64,000 nt of DNA from Bacterioplanoides sp. SCSIO 12839 (lineage in GTDB: Bacteria; Pseudomonadota; Gammaproteobacteria; Pseudomonadales; Oceanobacteraceae). Below are positions 27,588 through 37,454 of this stretch, in pieces (position 1 is the stretch's first letter; every line of letters begins with the position of its first letter). A program made the translations under genes and the position numbers. The notes under the pieces are model-generated. The model searched no databases. It saw nothing but the letters and a program-made list of their open reading frames with translations, and was not told where the DNA came from. Location of the stretch: positions 2,072,501 to 2,136,500 of the forward strand of contig NZ_CP073745.1 in the NCBI RefSeq assembly GCF_024397975.1. The letters are read 5' to 3'.

Positions 27588-28499
27588 TCAGGCCGTTTCA
27601 GCCACCATCCATACAGAACGGCCTGCTTCTCCCTTACCGGAAACCAATCCCAAAGACTCCCAGTTTTTAAGAATTTGCTGAAACTGACCCCGACTGATTT
27701 TTACATCATCAACCGCATGGGCCTGAGGGTGGCGTTTGAGCAATTGCTCGGAAATCTTTCTGGAAATCACACCTTCAAGCTGAGCACGTAAACGGTCTTC
27801 ACTGGCACCACTGCGCAACAAATGAGCAACACCCTGGAGTAACTGATCGGATCTGACAGGAAGAAAAACTTCTTCTCGGGTAAGGTTACCAGCCTCATAA
27901 ACCTTCGCTGCAACCTGCAAACTAATCACCTGCCTTGCACGCGCTAAACGCTGCTGAACCGTCATTTTTGTGCCGACAGCCTCTTTTTTAGCCACAACAG
28001 GCGGCTCCTGAGCAACCTGTCTGAAAGCTGGCAGCCAGCCTCCCTTCAACTTTGCTGTCGCCAGGCTGGCTTTTACATGTGACAAAAGCTCATCACGCAA
28101 GTGCCACAACTTGTATTGTGCATGCTGAGTAATAATGCGGTGGAAACCGTTGAGCCGACGCTGCTCTTCGCTCAGGTTTTTCGTGGGCAGGGTATTTTTG
28201 ATAAAAGCCATAATCGGCTTGCCAATACTTTGTGCGTGCACAAACTCACGATGGAGATGACTGATACCCGTCGGTGACATTGGCCCATAGCTATCGCCCA
28301 GCAGTAACAGAAACATATCGGACTTTTCGATCTGGGAGCGGACAAGATTCCAGTCATAAGGGCCTGCATCTTCGCGATAGGCAAAACCCGTGTTAATCAT
28401 GCTGTTACGAGCAAGCTGCCTTTCAACTTCATAACGCTCAAGCTCAAGTCCTTCAGCAGTAGAGGCAAGATAAACCAGGTAGTGTTTTTGTTCTGGCAT
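27588..28499 (-). CDS. DUF4062 protein with C-terminal winged-helix-like region
   Basis: The product is 303 residues. The first about 110 residues match the DUF4062 pattern: a YLASTAEGLELERYEVERQL start, a DMFLLLLGDSYG strand/loop near residues 61-72, and SHLHREFVHAQSIGKPIMAFI near 80-100. This is a Rossmann-like effector or sensor domain often found in signalling and conflict proteins, and related in shape to TIR-like domains. A middle basic segment is followed by a C-terminal 90 residues with helix-rich, winged-helix-like character (SRGQFQQILKNWESLGLVSG near 275). No defence genes adjoin it, and the usual NTPase/TPR partners are missing, so this is a stand-alone form. Function unknown. Confidence 0.65.
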   Translation of the reverse strand: MPEQKHYLVYLASTAEGLELERYEVERQLARNSMINTGFAYREDAGPYDWNLVRSQIEKSDMFLLLLGDSYGPMSPTGISHLHREFVHAQSIGKPIMAFIKNTLPTKNLSEEQRRLNGFHRIITQHAQYKLWHLRDELLSHVKASLATAKLKGGWLPAFRQVAQEPPVVAKKEAVGTKMTVQQRLARARQVISLQVAAKVYEAGNLTREEVFLPVRSDQLLQGVAHLLRSGASEDRLRAQLEGVISRKISEQLLKRHPQAHAVDDVKISRGQFQQILKNWESLGLVSGKGEAGRSVWMVAETA

Positions 28500-28710
28500 T
28501 TGGAGTTACCGGTTCCTTCTTATTTCACAACAACGTAACAACAACACAAACTAACGCAATACAGAGATAAATCTGCAGCAGACAATACGCTTTACTATAA
28601 CAGTGCTCACATAAGCAGGACAAACGGTTACGCCGTAACAATTGTAAAACCGTTACAAATCTGAGCCTTTAGGGTAAAATTGGGTTCTATTTCTTTAAAA
28701 TCTTCCTCCA

Positions 28711-29046
28711 ATGACTCGCAAGAAGAAAACCCGCTCTCTCAGCCGCATCCACAAAGTGAAAACCGGCAGCATCTCCAAACTTAAGCGCGAAGCTGGCAAT
28801 GATCGCCAAAGCAAAAAACGCATCAAGGGCAAACGTAATCTGTCTGCCTATGAAAAGTTTCTCGCTGAAAACCCTGAAGCAAAAGCAAAAGCAATTCAGG
28901 AACAGCAACAACAGGAAGCGGAAGCGCATCTCCCTCATAAAAAAGCGGAAACTGATAGTCAGCCAGATAAACCCGAGAAAGATAAGAAATCGGATAAAGG
29001 CCTGTTTGATCAACTGGACTCTAAGAACTTTAACGATATCTACTGA
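28711..29046 (+). CDS. Small highly basic protein coupled to rlmG
   Basis: The product is 111 residues, extremely Lys/Arg-rich at the N-terminus (MTRKKKTRSLSRIHKVKTG) with a Gln/Glu-rich middle and an acidic end GLFDQLDSKNFNDIY. It looks largely disordered. The N-terminal style recalls ribosome-assembly accessory proteins such as YihI, but I cannot assign it. The stop codon overlaps the rlmG start as TGATG, so the two are translationally coupled. That suggests a role near ribosome biogenesis (inference). Confidence 0.7.
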   Translation: MTRKKKTRSLSRIHKVKTGSISKLKREAGNDRQSKKRIKGKRNLSAYEKFLAENPEAKAKAIQEQQQQEAEAHLPHKKAETDSQPDKPEKDKKSDKGLFDQLDSKNFNDIY

Positions 29047-30125
29047 TGAGTTATTGGCCTGAAACTCAACTGACACTTGAGTGCTTTCCCCATGTACCAG
29101 AGCATGTCTCAATGCCTTGGGATGCCGCCGACAGCTTCCTTTCCAGACAGCTAGATCGACATGCTGAAACACTGATTATCAACGATCGACACGGAGCACT
29201 GGCGTGCTCCTTTAAACAACACCAGAGTTGGTGCGACAGTGCTTGTGCTATTTCTGCCCGCATAAACAATCTGCAGAATAACTTCCCCGCGGATGTATTT
29301 CAGGCCGCCTGCACAGACAGCAGCAACATTGACTGGACTCTGATTAAGCAAGTAGCGATAAAAATTCCGAAAAATTTCGAACAACTGAAATATTGGCTCC
29401 ACCATTGTCAAAACAACCTGCCCGACAACACCCCAATTTATCTGGCCGGCATGGCAAAGCACATTCCTGTCTCATGGCTGAACTGGCTGGAAACGCACTG
29501 CGGTCAATACCATCAATCCCTAATCGAAAAAAAGGCACGCCTGCTAACACTGACAGAGCTGGGTATACCAGAACCTAAAGACTCCGGATATCGCAATGAC
29601 ACGCTTAAGCTTAATGCGACACCCGGCGTCTTTTCAGGCAACAAACTGGACATCGGTAGCCGGGTCATACTTCCCTACCTCACCGTCATTGATCAAGGGA
29701 CGGTCTGCGATCTTGGCTGCGGCAATGGCTTACTTGGGCTGAGCATCAAACAGAATCAGCCACACTGCCGTGTGATTGCAACTGACGACTCCTATGTCGC
29801 TACTCAATCAGCTATGAGTAACGCTGAAACCAATCAGTTGGATATTGAAGTGCGACATGGTAATTGCCTGGCTGCCGTTAGCGAACAGCTTGATTGGGTC
29901 GTGTGCAATCCTCCTTATCATGATGGTCACAAGGAGTTAACCAATATAGCGATCAATATGTTCCGGGAAAGCCAGCAACGTTTATCGAAGGATGGTCAGA
30001 TGTTGATTGTAGCCAACCGCCACCTGCCCTATCAGAAAGAGCTGACCCGTTTATTTAAACACGTTGATAGCATTCACAAAGACAACAAATTTACTGTTTT
30101 CCACTGCAAGATTCCAAAGCGCTGA
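29046..30125 (+). CDS. rlmG: 23S rRNA (guanine-N2) methyltransferase RlmG
   Basis: The product is 359 residues with the RlmG/RsmC two-domain plan. A degenerate N-terminal methyltransferase-like half contains PWDAADSFL near residue 22. The catalytic C-terminal half has the SAM site CDLGCGNGLLGLS near residue 220 and the catalytic NPPY motif near residue 288. The closing VANRHLPYQKEL segment matches E. coli RlmG. RlmG methylates G1835 (E. coli numbering) of 23S rRNA. Its start overlaps the stop of the small basic protein, and yigZ follows in the same direction. Confidence 0.88.
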   Translation: MSYWPETQLTLECFPHVPEHVSMPWDAADSFLSRQLDRHAETLIINDRHGALACSFKQHQSWCDSACAISARINNLQNNFPADVFQAACTDSSNIDWTLIKQVAIKIPKNFEQLKYWLHHCQNNLPDNTPIYLAGMAKHIPVSWLNWLETHCGQYHQSLIEKKARLLTLTELGIPEPKDSGYRNDTLKLNATPGVFSGNKLDIGSRVILPYLTVIDQGTVCDLGCGNGLLGLSIKQNQPHCRVIATDDSYVATQSAMSNAETNQLDIEVRHGNCLAAVSEQLDWVVCNPPYHDGHKELTNIAINMFRESQQRLSKDGQMLIVANRHLPYQKELTRLFKHVDSIHKDNKFTVFHCKIPKR

Positions 30126-30148
30126 TTGCGCCCTGAGTACAAACCCAC

Positions 30149-30751
30149 ATGAAATATCCTCTGGTAACGATAGAGCATGAAATCGAAGAAAAACGCAGTC
30201 GCTTTATTGCAGAGCTGATGCCGTGTGACAATGAACAAAACATCAAACAACGCATTGAAGAGCTGAAACAGAAGCACCCCAAAGCCAGCCATGTCTGCTC
30301 TGGCTTTCGCCTGCTGAACAACAACAATCAGATTAATGAAGGCTTCAGCGATGATGGCGAGCCATCCGGCACTGCCGGAATGCCAATTCTGAAAGTGATT
30401 CGCCACCACGACTTTGTTAACTGTGCCGTGCTGATAACCCGTTATTTTGGCGGCACCAAACTCGGTACCGGGGGGCTACAGCGCGCCTACAGCCAGTCGT
30501 GCTCTGATGCTCTCAAGCAATTACAGGAAGAACAGGTCAAACCAGTTGTAGCACAGGTCAATATTGAGATTGAAGTCGACTTTGCCCAAGAAAATATTGT
30601 CCGCCATCTGGCGCAACAGCATGAGGCTAACATTGAAGAAGTTGCTTACCAACCAAGCGGAATCATTTTAAAGCTTCGGTTAGCTCAAGCCCAACTTGCG
30701 GAGTTAACCATCAAACTAAAACAACGAAATTTAAAATTTCATTGTCCGTAA
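30149..30751 (+). CDS. yigZ: YigZ/IMPACT family protein
   Basis: The product is 200 residues. An N-terminal IMPACT domain carries KRSRFIAELMPC near residue 14, KHPKASHVC near residue 42, FSDDGEPSGTAGMPIL near residue 65 and YFGGTKLGTGGL near residue 93, followed by a small ferredoxin-like C-terminal domain. YigZ is conserved and cytosolic; the eukaryotic relative regulates the eIF2alpha kinase GCN2, but the bacterial role is unclear. It lies 23 bases after rlmG and is followed by a strong terminator. Confidence 0.9.
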   Translation: MKYPLVTIEHEIEEKRSRFIAELMPCDNEQNIKQRIEELKQKHPKASHVCSGFRLLNNNNQINEGFSDDGEPSGTAGMPILKVIRHHDFVNCAVLITRYFGGTKLGTGGLQRAYSQSCSDALKQLQEEQVKPVVAQVNIEIEVDFAQENIVRHLAQQHEANIEEVAYQPSGIILKLRLAQAQLAELTIKLKQRNLKFHCP

Positions 30752-30781
30752 ATATCCTTTCACTCCATAAACAGCAGACAT

Positions 30782-30810
30782 AAAAAATGCCACTTGATGT
30801 GGCATTTTTT
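30782..30810. terminator. Bidirectional terminator between yigZ and ppiD
   Basis: A perfect 12-bp stem (AAAAAATGCCAC pairing with GTGGCATTTTTT) with a 5-base loop ends both convergent genes. Confidence 0.92.
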
Positions 30811-30837
30811 ATGTCGAACAGAATCAACGGCTCGAAA

Positions 30838-32667
30838 CTAACTACCCGAACGGGTGATTTCTGTATTCTCTTTCGCCCAAGCCTGATAACTCAGCATATC
30901 CGAACGGCTTTGTTGAGTTCGGCCTGACTCCACCAACTCATCACTCAGCTGCATATCCTGCCAGGATTTTTCAGCGATATTGTCAACCACAACAACAGAG
31001 TGCCCACCTGGAGTGGTAACAATTTCTGAATTATTCAGAGTTAGCTCAAAGGCTTTTTGTTGAACAGAACGAGGCGCATCCGATGATTCATTAAACTTGG
31101 TGGTCACTGTCAGCCATTCAGCATCTCCACCCGTAAGAATTGCATCGGCACGCTCTTTTGCCAACTCAGACGCACGCTCATCGACCATTGAATCAACAAT
31201 CGCCGTTTTGATATCTGCTAATGCTTTAACTTCGGAAGGCTGATGCTCAACAACCGCAAAAACTAAGGCTGCATCTGCGGTTTCGATAACCGGACTGATT
31301 TCACGATCCAGCAAAATCGCATCTTCAAATGCCTGGCGACGAACATCGGCATTCAATGCAATTCCATTACCCTCGATGCGGGAGAACAAATCGGTTTTCG
31401 CAACAGCCAAAGACATAATGTCTGCAACTTCTTCAATAGAGCCCGCTGAGAAAGCCACGTTTGACAGCTCCTGTTGTAGCTCAGCAAATTCCGCCGCCGC
31501 TTTTTCTGCCTGAATGTCAGCCGTCAGCTGCTCAGTCATCTCGGCTTTCGATTTAACTTCGTCAGAGACCACGTCATCCAGACGGATAATATGGAAACCA
31601 AACTCTGTTTTTACCGGCTGAGAAACCTGACCTTTCTCTAAGGCATATAAGGCATCTTCAAATTCAGCGACAAACGCACCTTTGGTGTTAAGACCCAGGT
31701 TACCGCCGTCATTTTTGGTGCCAATATCATCGGAGTATTCTTTTGCTAATTCGGCAAAATCCTGTCCCTGATCTAACTTAGCGCGAATTTCTTCAGCCAG
31801 AGCATTGGCTGCGTCACCATCACGTTCGTCATTAATCTCAATCAGGATATGACTGGACGCACGCTGCTCATCCGCTCGTGCTGCGGCAACATAATCTTCG
31901 TAGGCAAGATTCAGATCTTCATCCGTTACTTCCTGATCAGCAGCCAACGCAGCACGATTCAATTGCACATATTGAATGGCAACTTTCTCATCCGTTTTGT
32001 AGCGCTCTTTGGTTTCATCATAACGTACCTGGACCTCTTCATCCGAAATCTGGATGTCAGCTTTCAAATCGTCTGCTGACACCTCAACGTAACGGAAGGT
32101 GCGCTGCTCATTATTCAACGCTTCGTTCAGCTGTACGTTAAATGGCGTATCAATTGAGCTTAAAACAAATGCTGCACGTGCCTGGGTAGCCTTCATATCG
32201 TTGGCAAGGTCTGCACGGAAACTCAGAGGTGTCCATCCATTTAAGCGCAGAATATTCTGAAATTGTTCTTTGCTGAATTTACCATCCAGCTGGAACGCTG
32301 GCATTGCAACGATTTGCTCATCAATCGCCTGAGTTGAAGCAAAAAGACCCATTTCTTCAGCCTGAACCAACGCTACTTTTTGGTTAACTAATTGCTCCAG
32401 AGCAGATTGGCGCAAGAAGCCCTCATTAAATAAGTCTTCATTATATTGCTCACCAAACTGACGGCGAAGATTATTTTTTTGTTGCTCAACTAAACGCTGA
32501 ACTTCTAATTCCGTAATTTCTTTACCACCAACGGTCGCCTGTGGTTGCTCACCACCACCCAGACTTACGATGCTCTCAACTCCCCAAAGGGCGAACACCA
32601 GGATAATAAAAAATACGATTACCTTAGCGACCATGCCTTGGGCATTATCGCGCATCGTCTGCAACAT
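30838..32667 (-). CDS. ppiD: Periplasmic folding chaperone / PPIase PpiD
   Basis: The product is 609 residues. A single N-terminal membrane segment (about 16-37) is followed by a SurA-like helical chaperone region, a parvulin domain (ASSHILIEI near residue 268, GGNLGLNTKGAFVAEFEDAL near 312, EFGFHIIRLDDV near 345) and a C-terminal helical region. PpiD sits at the Sec translocon exit and helps newly exported proteins fold. Position next to tRNA-Asp, hupB and lon is the usual gammaproteobacterial context. Confidence 0.93.
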   Translation of the reverse strand: MLQTMRDNAQGMVAKVIVFFIILVFALWGVESIVSLGGGEQPQATVGGKEITELEVQRLVEQQKNNLRRQFGEQYNEDLFNEGFLRQSALEQLVNQKVALVQAEEMGLFASTQAIDEQIVAMPAFQLDGKFSKEQFQNILRLNGWTPLSFRADLANDMKATQARAAFVLSSIDTPFNVQLNEALNNEQRTFRYVEVSADDLKADIQISDEEVQVRYDETKERYKTDEKVAIQYVQLNRAALAADQEVTDEDLNLAYEDYVAAARADEQRASSHILIEINDERDGDAANALAEEIRAKLDQGQDFAELAKEYSDDIGTKNDGGNLGLNTKGAFVAEFEDALYALEKGQVSQPVKTEFGFHIIRLDDVVSDEVKSKAEMTEQLTADIQAEKAAAEFAELQQELSNVAFSAGSIEEVADIMSLAVAKTDLFSRIEGNGIALNADVRRQAFEDAILLDREISPVIETADAALVFAVVEHQPSEVKALADIKTAIVDSMVDERASELAKERADAILTGGDAEWLTVTTKFNESSDAPRSVQQKAFELTLNNSEIVTTPGGHSVVVVDNIAEKSWQDMQLSDELVESGRTQQSRSDMLSYQAWAKENTEITRSGS

Positions 32668-32716
32668 GTTTCCTCCTGAAGGATTGTAATAGGTGCCGCA
32701 TTATCGATTAACTGCG

Positions 32717-32746
32717 TATAAAAAAAGCGCATCACTGATGCGCTTT
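32717..32746 (-). terminator. Terminator of tRNA-Asp
   Basis: Read on the minus strand, a 10-bp stem (AAAGCGCATC pairing with GATGCGCTTT) with a 3-base loop is followed by a run of seven T. It lies between tRNA-Asp and ppiD. Confidence 0.85.
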
Positions 32747-32751
32747 CGATC

Positions 32752-32828
32752 TGGCGGACTGGACGGGACTCGAACCCGCGACCCCCGGCGTGACAGGCCG
32801 GTATTCTAACCAACTGAACTACCAGTCC
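32752..32828 (-). tRNA. tRNA-Asp (GTC)
   Basis: A 77-base cloverleaf has acceptor stem GGACTGG/CCAGTCC, discriminator G, an encoded CCA, anticodon GTC within loop CTGTCAC, and a standard T-loop GGTTCGAGTCC. Its place between hupB and ppiD is conserved in Pseudomonas-like genomes. Confidence 0.97.
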
Positions 32829-32842
32829 AGATTCAGTTGGCG

Positions 32843-33115
32843 TTAGTTTACAGCGTCTTTTAACGCTTTACCGGCTTTAAAACCAGGTACTTTCGCCGCT
32901 TTAATTTCAATCGGTTCGCCCGTTTGTGGGTTACGACCAGTACGAGCAGCACGCTCTTTAACCTGGAAAGTACCAAAACCAACTAAGGCAACCTGATCAC
33001 CTTCTTTCAGCGCATTACCGATGCTGTCAATCATGGCATCCAATGCACGTCCTGCCGCTGCCTTTGGAATGTCGGCGGAAGCAGCAATAGCGTCGATCAA
33101 TTCTGACTTGTTCAC
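32843..33115 (-). CDS. hupB: DNA-binding protein HU-beta
   Basis: The product is 90 residues, starting [11 protein letters not shown]. The DNA-binding arm region [20 protein letters not shown] lies at about residues 46-65 and the C-terminus is [17 protein letters not shown] is an abundant dimeric nucleoid protein that bends DNA. It lies immediately downstream of lon, as in many gammaproteobacteria, and reads towards tRNA-Asp. Confidence 0.97.
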   Translation of the reverse strand: MNKSELIDAIAASADIPKAAAGRALDAMIDSIGNALKEGDQVALVGFGTFQVKERAARTGRNPQTGEPIEIKAAKVPGFKAGKALKDAVN

Positions 33116-33236
33116 ACTTAATCCCCTTACTCTGTGCGCAATTGTGAATTCTTGTTATGCGACTGGGTGATCGCTAATCAAAAAATAGTTAAGAGCGGTG
33201 ATTTATACCAACTCGCCCTATGAGCGTCAAGCAACC

Positions 33237-35624
33237 TTAGTGGGTGCTTGGCCGAGTTTTTTCATCTGATGGTGCAGCGGAATCTTCTTTGGCTAAAATT
33301 TCACCAACTGCATCGGGTTTACTTTCCAGCGCAAGATCCAATACTTCATCGATCCAATCCACCGGAATCACTTTCAAATCCGCTTTGATATTATCAGGAA
33401 TATCGCGCAAATCTTTTTCGTTTTCTTTGGGGATGATCACAGTTTTAATACCGCCACGATGAGCCGCCAGTAACTTTTCTTTCAAACCACCAATGGCCAG
33501 AACCTTACCGCGAAGTGTGATCTCTCCCGTCATAGCCACATCAGCGCGCACCGGAATACCCGTCATCACAGATACCAGAGCCGTAGCCATACCAATACCT
33601 GCACTCGGGCCATCCTTTGGTGTAGCGCCTTCAGGAACATGCACATGAAGGTCATGCTTCTCAAAATAATCAGCGGCAATACCCATACCCGCAGAGCGAC
33701 TACGAACAACGGTAAGGGCCGCCTGAATCGATTCCTGCATCACATCACCTAACGATCCGGTCTTAACGATGCGCCCTTTACCCGGAGTCGCTGCCGACTC
33801 AAGCGTCAGCAATTCCCCACCCACAGACGTCCAGGCAAGACCCGTCACTTGACCAATTTCGTTTTCGGCTCCGGCAAGACCATAACGGAATTTATGAACT
33901 CCCAGATATTCCTGCAGCAACTCAGCAGTAATTTCACGTGTAGTCTGATTTTTCTCAAGAATGTTCGCTTTCACCACACGACGGCACAACTTGGCAATTT
34001 CACGCTCAAGGCCACGCACACCCGCCTCACGGGTGTAGTGACGAATAATGTCTTTCAGACGCTCATCCGTCAGCTTAATTTCGTTGTCTTTCAGGCCATT
34101 CAGCTTGACCTGCTTCGGCAGCAGATACCGCTTAGCAATATTCACCTTTTCATCTTCGGTATAACCTGGAATACGGATGACTTCCATCCGATCCAATAGC
34201 GGGCCCGGAATATCCATGCTGTTTGAGGTACACACAAACATCACATCCGACAGGTCATAGTCGACTTCTAAATAATGATCGGCAAAATTGCTGTTTTGCT
34301 CCGGATCGAGAACCTCAAGCAACGCAGATGCCGGATCGCCACGGTGATCCATCCCCATCTTGTCGATTTCATCCAACAGAAACAGCGGGTTTTTAACCGC
34401 CACTTTGGACATTTTCTGCACCAGTTTGCCGGGCATTGAACCGATGTAAGTTCGACGATGGCCACGAATCTCGGCTTCATCACGCACACCACCCAGCGCC
34501 ATACGAACAAACTTACGATTGGTTGCTCGCGCAATGGATTTACCCAGAGACGTCTTACCAACACCAGGAGGCCCTACCAGACAAAGCACCGCGCCACGTA
34601 CCTTCTTAACCCGGTTTTGAACCGCCAGATACTCAAGAATACGTTCTTTAACCTCATCCAGGCCGTAATGATCAGCATTCAGAATTTCTTCTGCCTTCTC
34701 AAGATCATGACTGACACGACTGCGTTTTTTCCATGGCAGATTCACCAGCCAATCAAGATAACCACGCACAACCGAAGCTTCAGCAGACATCGGTGACATC
34801 ATGCGCAGCTTTTTCATTTCAGCATCGGCTTTTTCGCGCGCTTCTTTGGTCATGCCGGACTGTTCAATTTTCTGAGTCAGCTCATCAAATTCGTTAGAGC
34901 CATCTTCGCTTTCACCCAACTCTTTCTGAATCGCTTTCATCTGCTCATTCAGATAATACTCACGCTGACTTTTCTCCATTTGCTTCTTAACGCGTCCACG
35001 AATGCGCTTTTCAACCTTGAGCAAATCGATTTCAGACTCCATCAGCTCCATCAGATGCTCAGCCCGTTCTTTGACACCGGCCATTTCCAGAACATTCTGT
35101 TTTTCATCCAACTTCAGAGAAATATGGGCAGCAATGGTATCCGCCAGGCGACTGGCATCATCAATCCCAGAAATGGTTGATAACACTTCTCCCGGAACTT
35201 TCTTTGATAACTGTACATATTGCTCAAAGTTACCGGTCAATGTGCGAACCAGAACTTCGTTCTCACGCTCAGATAATTCATCAGTTGCTACAGAGCGAAT
35301 ATCACCTCGGAACAACGCTTCTTCATCAATCAGATTAACCAACTCTGCACGAGAATCACCTTCAACCAGCACCTTGACCGTACCATCAGGCAACTTCAAC
35401 AACTGCAAAATGGTCGCAACCGTACCAACAGTATGCATACTGTCGAACGTTGGTTCATCATCCGATGCATCTGTCTGAGCAACCAACATGATTCGCTTAT
35501 CAGACTCCATCGCTTCTTCGAGTGCATTGATGGATTTTTCACGCCCCACAAAAAGGGGAATCACCATCGCGGGAAAAACAACAACATCGCGTAATGGTAA
35601 TAACGGCAGTGTTTCGGTAGACAT
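33237..35624 (-). CDS. lon: ATP-dependent protease Lon
   Basis: The product is 795 residues. The N-terminal substrate domain begins [15 protein letters not shown]; the AAA+ module has Walker [13 protein letters not shown] near residue 353; the protease domain has the catalytic Ser in [12 protein letters not shown] and Lys in [10 protein letters not shown] prefer the ATG at 35624 because an AGGTG ribosome site lies just upstream; an ATG at 35645 in frame would add seven residues and has only a weak site. Lon is cytosolic and degrades damaged and regulatory proteins. A heat-shock-type promoter is visible upstream. Confidence 0.96.
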   Translation of the reverse strand: MSTETLPLLPLRDVVVFPAMVIPLFVGREKSINALEEAMESDKRIMLVAQTDASDDEPTFDSMHTVGTVATILQLLKLPDGTVKVLVEGDSRAELVNLIDEEALFRGDIRSVATDELSERENEVLVRTLTGNFEQYVQLSKKVPGEVLSTISGIDDASRLADTIAAHISLKLDEKQNVLEMAGVKERAEHLMELMESEIDLLKVEKRIRGRVKKQMEKSQREYYLNEQMKAIQKELGESEDGSNEFDELTQKIEQSGMTKEAREKADAEMKKLRMMSPMSAEASVVRGYLDWLVNLPWKKRSRVSHDLEKAEEILNADHYGLDEVKERILEYLAVQNRVKKVRGAVLCLVGPPGVGKTSLGKSIARATNRKFVRMALGGVRDEAEIRGHRRTYIGSMPGKLVQKMSKVAVKNPLFLLDEIDKMGMDHRGDPASALLEVLDPEQNSNFADHYLEVDYDLSDVMFVCTSNSMDIPGPLLDRMEVIRIPGYTEDEKVNIAKRYLLPKQVKLNGLKDNEIKLTDERLKDIIRHYTREAGVRGLEREIAKLCRRVVKANILEKNQTTREITAELLQEYLGVHKFRYGLAGAENEIGQVTGLAWTSVGGELLTLESAATPGKGRIVKTGSLGDVMQESIQAALTVVRSRSAGMGIAADYFEKHDLHVHVPEGATPKDGPSAGIGMATALVSVMTGIPVRADVAMTGEITLRGKVLAIGGLKEKLLAAHRGGIKTVIIPKENEKDLRDIPDNIKADLKVIPVDWIDEVLDLALESKPDAVGEILAKEDSAAPSDEKTRPSTH

Positions 35625-35662
35625 AGACACCTGACTTAATGACATTTCATTCTTATTTAATG

Positions 35663-35692
35663 ATAGTGGGGACAGCCAAAAGTAATTACAAG
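35663..35692 (-). promoter_or_regulatory. Sigma-32 type promoter of lon
   Basis: On the minus strand, CTTGTAA (35692-35686) is followed after 14 bases by CCCCACTAT (35671-35663). This is close to the heat-shock consensus CTTGAA and CCCCATNT. It lies 39 bases before the lon start, consistent with heat induction of lon. Confidence 0.65.
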
Positions 35693-35704
35693 GGCGAGCA
35701 AAAG

Positions 35705-35979
35705 AATTAAGGCACCTCTGAATAATTCAGTGCCCGCTTCGGCTTACTGAAAAAAGTCAGATCAAGGCGCTACTTTGCAGGCATAACGGGTTACGTCAAA
35801 AAGTAGCAACACCGAGCTGGACTTTTTCAGCAAGCCCCGCAGGGCGCGGGCTGCCGAATGCTTTGACTGTGTTAACGATTTTGAAAAGGACTCGTCATTC
35901 TCTTCAATCGTTGCCTTGTCAAACTCATCCGGCAGCACTCGCGCGAAGCTGTGCAGAATTATTCAGAGGTGCCTTAATT
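35705..35979. mobile_element. MITE-like element with 24-bp perfect terminal inverted repeats
   Basis: The left end 35705-35728 and the right end 35956-35979 are exact inverted copies over 24 bases, with core GGCACCTCTGAATAATTC. The outer TTAA on each side may be the target duplication, leaving an 18-bp terminal repeat. The 275-base element has no transposase frame. The interior holds nested inverted repeats, including GGCTTACTG...AAAAAGTC against its near-complement and CTACTTT against AAAGTAG. It is inserted between lon and clpX, which are normally close neighbours. The parent element is unknown; an IS5-like family is possible from the short A/T target. Confidence 0.75.
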
Positions 35980-35996
35980 TTTCAACGCCATAAACG

Positions 35997-36022
35997 ACAA
36001 AAGAGGCTTACGCCTCTTTTGT
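35997..36022 (-). terminator. Terminator of clpX
   Basis: A perfect 11-bp stem (ACAAAAGAGGC pairing with GCCTCTTTTGT) with a TTAC loop lies downstream of clpX, between it and the MITE. Confidence 0.85.
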
Positions 36023-36088
36023 GTGACTGACCAGGAGCAATCTGATCAGGTTTTAAAAGCTACCTAAGCAACCACAAGATCTACAGCA

Positions 36089-37375
36089 TCAATCATCGTC
36101 CGGTGAAACCTTACCAACGTCGTTGCTTTCATAGATCACCAATGGCTCGGCATCCGAGTTAATCACCGACTCTTCAACCACCACCTTGGCAACATGCTCT
36201 TCTGACGGGACACGATACATGGTCTCCAGCAGAGCGCCTTCCATAATAGAACGCAAACCTCGAGCACCTGTCTTACGCTCCATTGCCAGCTCAGCAACCG
36301 CTTCCAACGCAGACTCACGGAATTCCAGCTCAACATCTTCCATTTCGAACAGTTTTTCATACTGGCGAATCAGAGAGTTTTTCGGCTCAGTCAGGATGCG
36401 TACCAGCGCTTCCCGATCCAGCTCATCCAGAGTTGCAACCATTGGCAAACGACCAATGAACTCAGGGATCAGGCCATATTTCACCAAATCACCGGATTCA
36501 ATATCACGCAGGACATCACCAACAGAGCGCTCGTCCTCTTTACCTTTGACGGTTGCTGAGAAACCAATACTACTCTTCTCAGAACGATCGCGAATAATCT
36601 GATCCAGACCGGCAAACGCGCCACCACAGATAAACAGGATGTTTGACGTATCAACCTGCAAGAATTCTTGCTGCGGATGCTTACGACCGCCCTGCGGAGG
36701 AACGGATGCTACCGTCCCTTCAATCAGCTTCAGCAACGCCTGCTGCACGCCTTCACCAGAAACATCGCGAGTAATGGATGGATTGTCAGATTTGCGCGAA
36801 ATCTTGTCGATTTCATCGATGTAGACAATGCCACGCTGAGCCTTATCAACATCGTAATCACACTTCTGAAGCAGTTTCTGAATGATATTCTCAACATCTT
36901 CACCGACGTAACCCGCTTCGGTCAGTGTTGTCGCATCAGCAATAGTGAACGGAACATTCAGCAAACGCGCCAAAGTTTCGGCTAACAGTGTTTTACCACT
37001 ACCCGTTGGACCAATCAGAAGAATATTACTCTTCGACAGCTCCACCTCACCCTTGCTACCGCCAAACTGAAGACGCTTGTAGTGGTTGTATACCGCTACT
37101 GCCAGGACAACCTTAGCTTTATCCTGACCAATCACGTATTCATCGAGCGTGGTCTTGATTTCCTGAGGGGTCGGCAAAGAGTCATTGGTACTTTTACTCT
37201 CAGCCTCCTGAACCTCTTCACGAATGATGTCATTGCAGAGATCAACACATTCGTCACAAATGAACACCGAAGGCCCGGCAATCAGCTTGCGCACTTCATG
37301 CTGACTTTTGCCACAGAAGGAGCAGTACAGCAGCTTGCCACTGTCTTCACCCTTGCCTTTTGTATCGTCGGTCAT
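36089..37375 (-). CDS. clpX: ClpXP unfoldase subunit ClpX
   Basis: The product is 428 residues. The N-terminal zinc finger has four cysteines (YCSFCGK near 18-23 and CDECVDLC near 40-47), followed by the AAA+ core with Walker [16 protein letters not shown] near residue 117, Walker [12 protein letters not shown] near 180 and sensor/ClpP-binding loops. ClpX recognises degrons such as ssrA and feeds substrates to ClpP, encoded just upstream with a 79-base gap. Confidence 0.97.
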   Translation of the reverse strand: MTDDTKGKGEDSGKLLYCSFCGKSQHEVRKLIAGPSVFICDECVDLCNDIIREEVQEAESKSTNDSLPTPQEIKTTLDEYVIGQDKAKVVLAVAVYNHYKRLQFGGSKGEVELSKSNILLIGPTGSGKTLLAETLARLLNVPFTIADATTLTEAGYVGEDVENIIQKLLQKCDYDVDKAQRGIVYIDEIDKISRKSDNPSITRDVSGEGVQQALLKLIEGTVASVPPQGGRKHPQQEFLQVDTSNILFICGGAFAGLDQIIRDRSEKSSIGFSATVKGKEDERSVGDVLRDIESGDLVKYGLIPEFIGRLPMVATLDELDREALVRILTEPKNSLIRQYEKLFEMEDVELEFRESALEAVAELAMERKTGARGLRSIMEGALLETMYRVPSEEHVAKVVVEESVINSDAEPLVIYESNDVGKVSPDDD

Positions 37376-37402
37376 TCGACTGCCTCATTGTTATAACTTA
37401 TT

Positions 37403-37424
37403 GCAAAAAGATGGGGCTTTTTGC
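37403..37424 (-). promoter_or_regulatory. Small hairpin between clpP and clpX
   Basis: An 8-bp perfect stem (GCAAAAAG pairing with CTTTTTGC) with a 6-base loop sits in the clpP-clpX gap. It is AT-rich and without a T run, so it may protect or process the shared message rather than end it. Confidence 0.4.
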
Positions 37425-37454
37425 CTGATTTTTCAAGCACCTGAACCAACAGAA

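Noticed and set aside
27588-28499. Reading the DUF4062 gene as the mark of a defence island
   Set aside because: Neighbours are apbE, nqrM, rlmG and yigZ; there are no restriction, toxin, NLR or mobile genes nearby.
28623-28657. Clustered GTTAC/GTAAC words before the small basic protein gene
   Set aside because: Arms are only five to six bases with uneven spacing; no recognised operator, and not clearly above chance in a short region.
35002-35478. A 158-codon plus-strand frame opposite lon
   Set aside because: Ser/Arg-rich shadow of the lon coding strand with no ribosome site or family resemblance.
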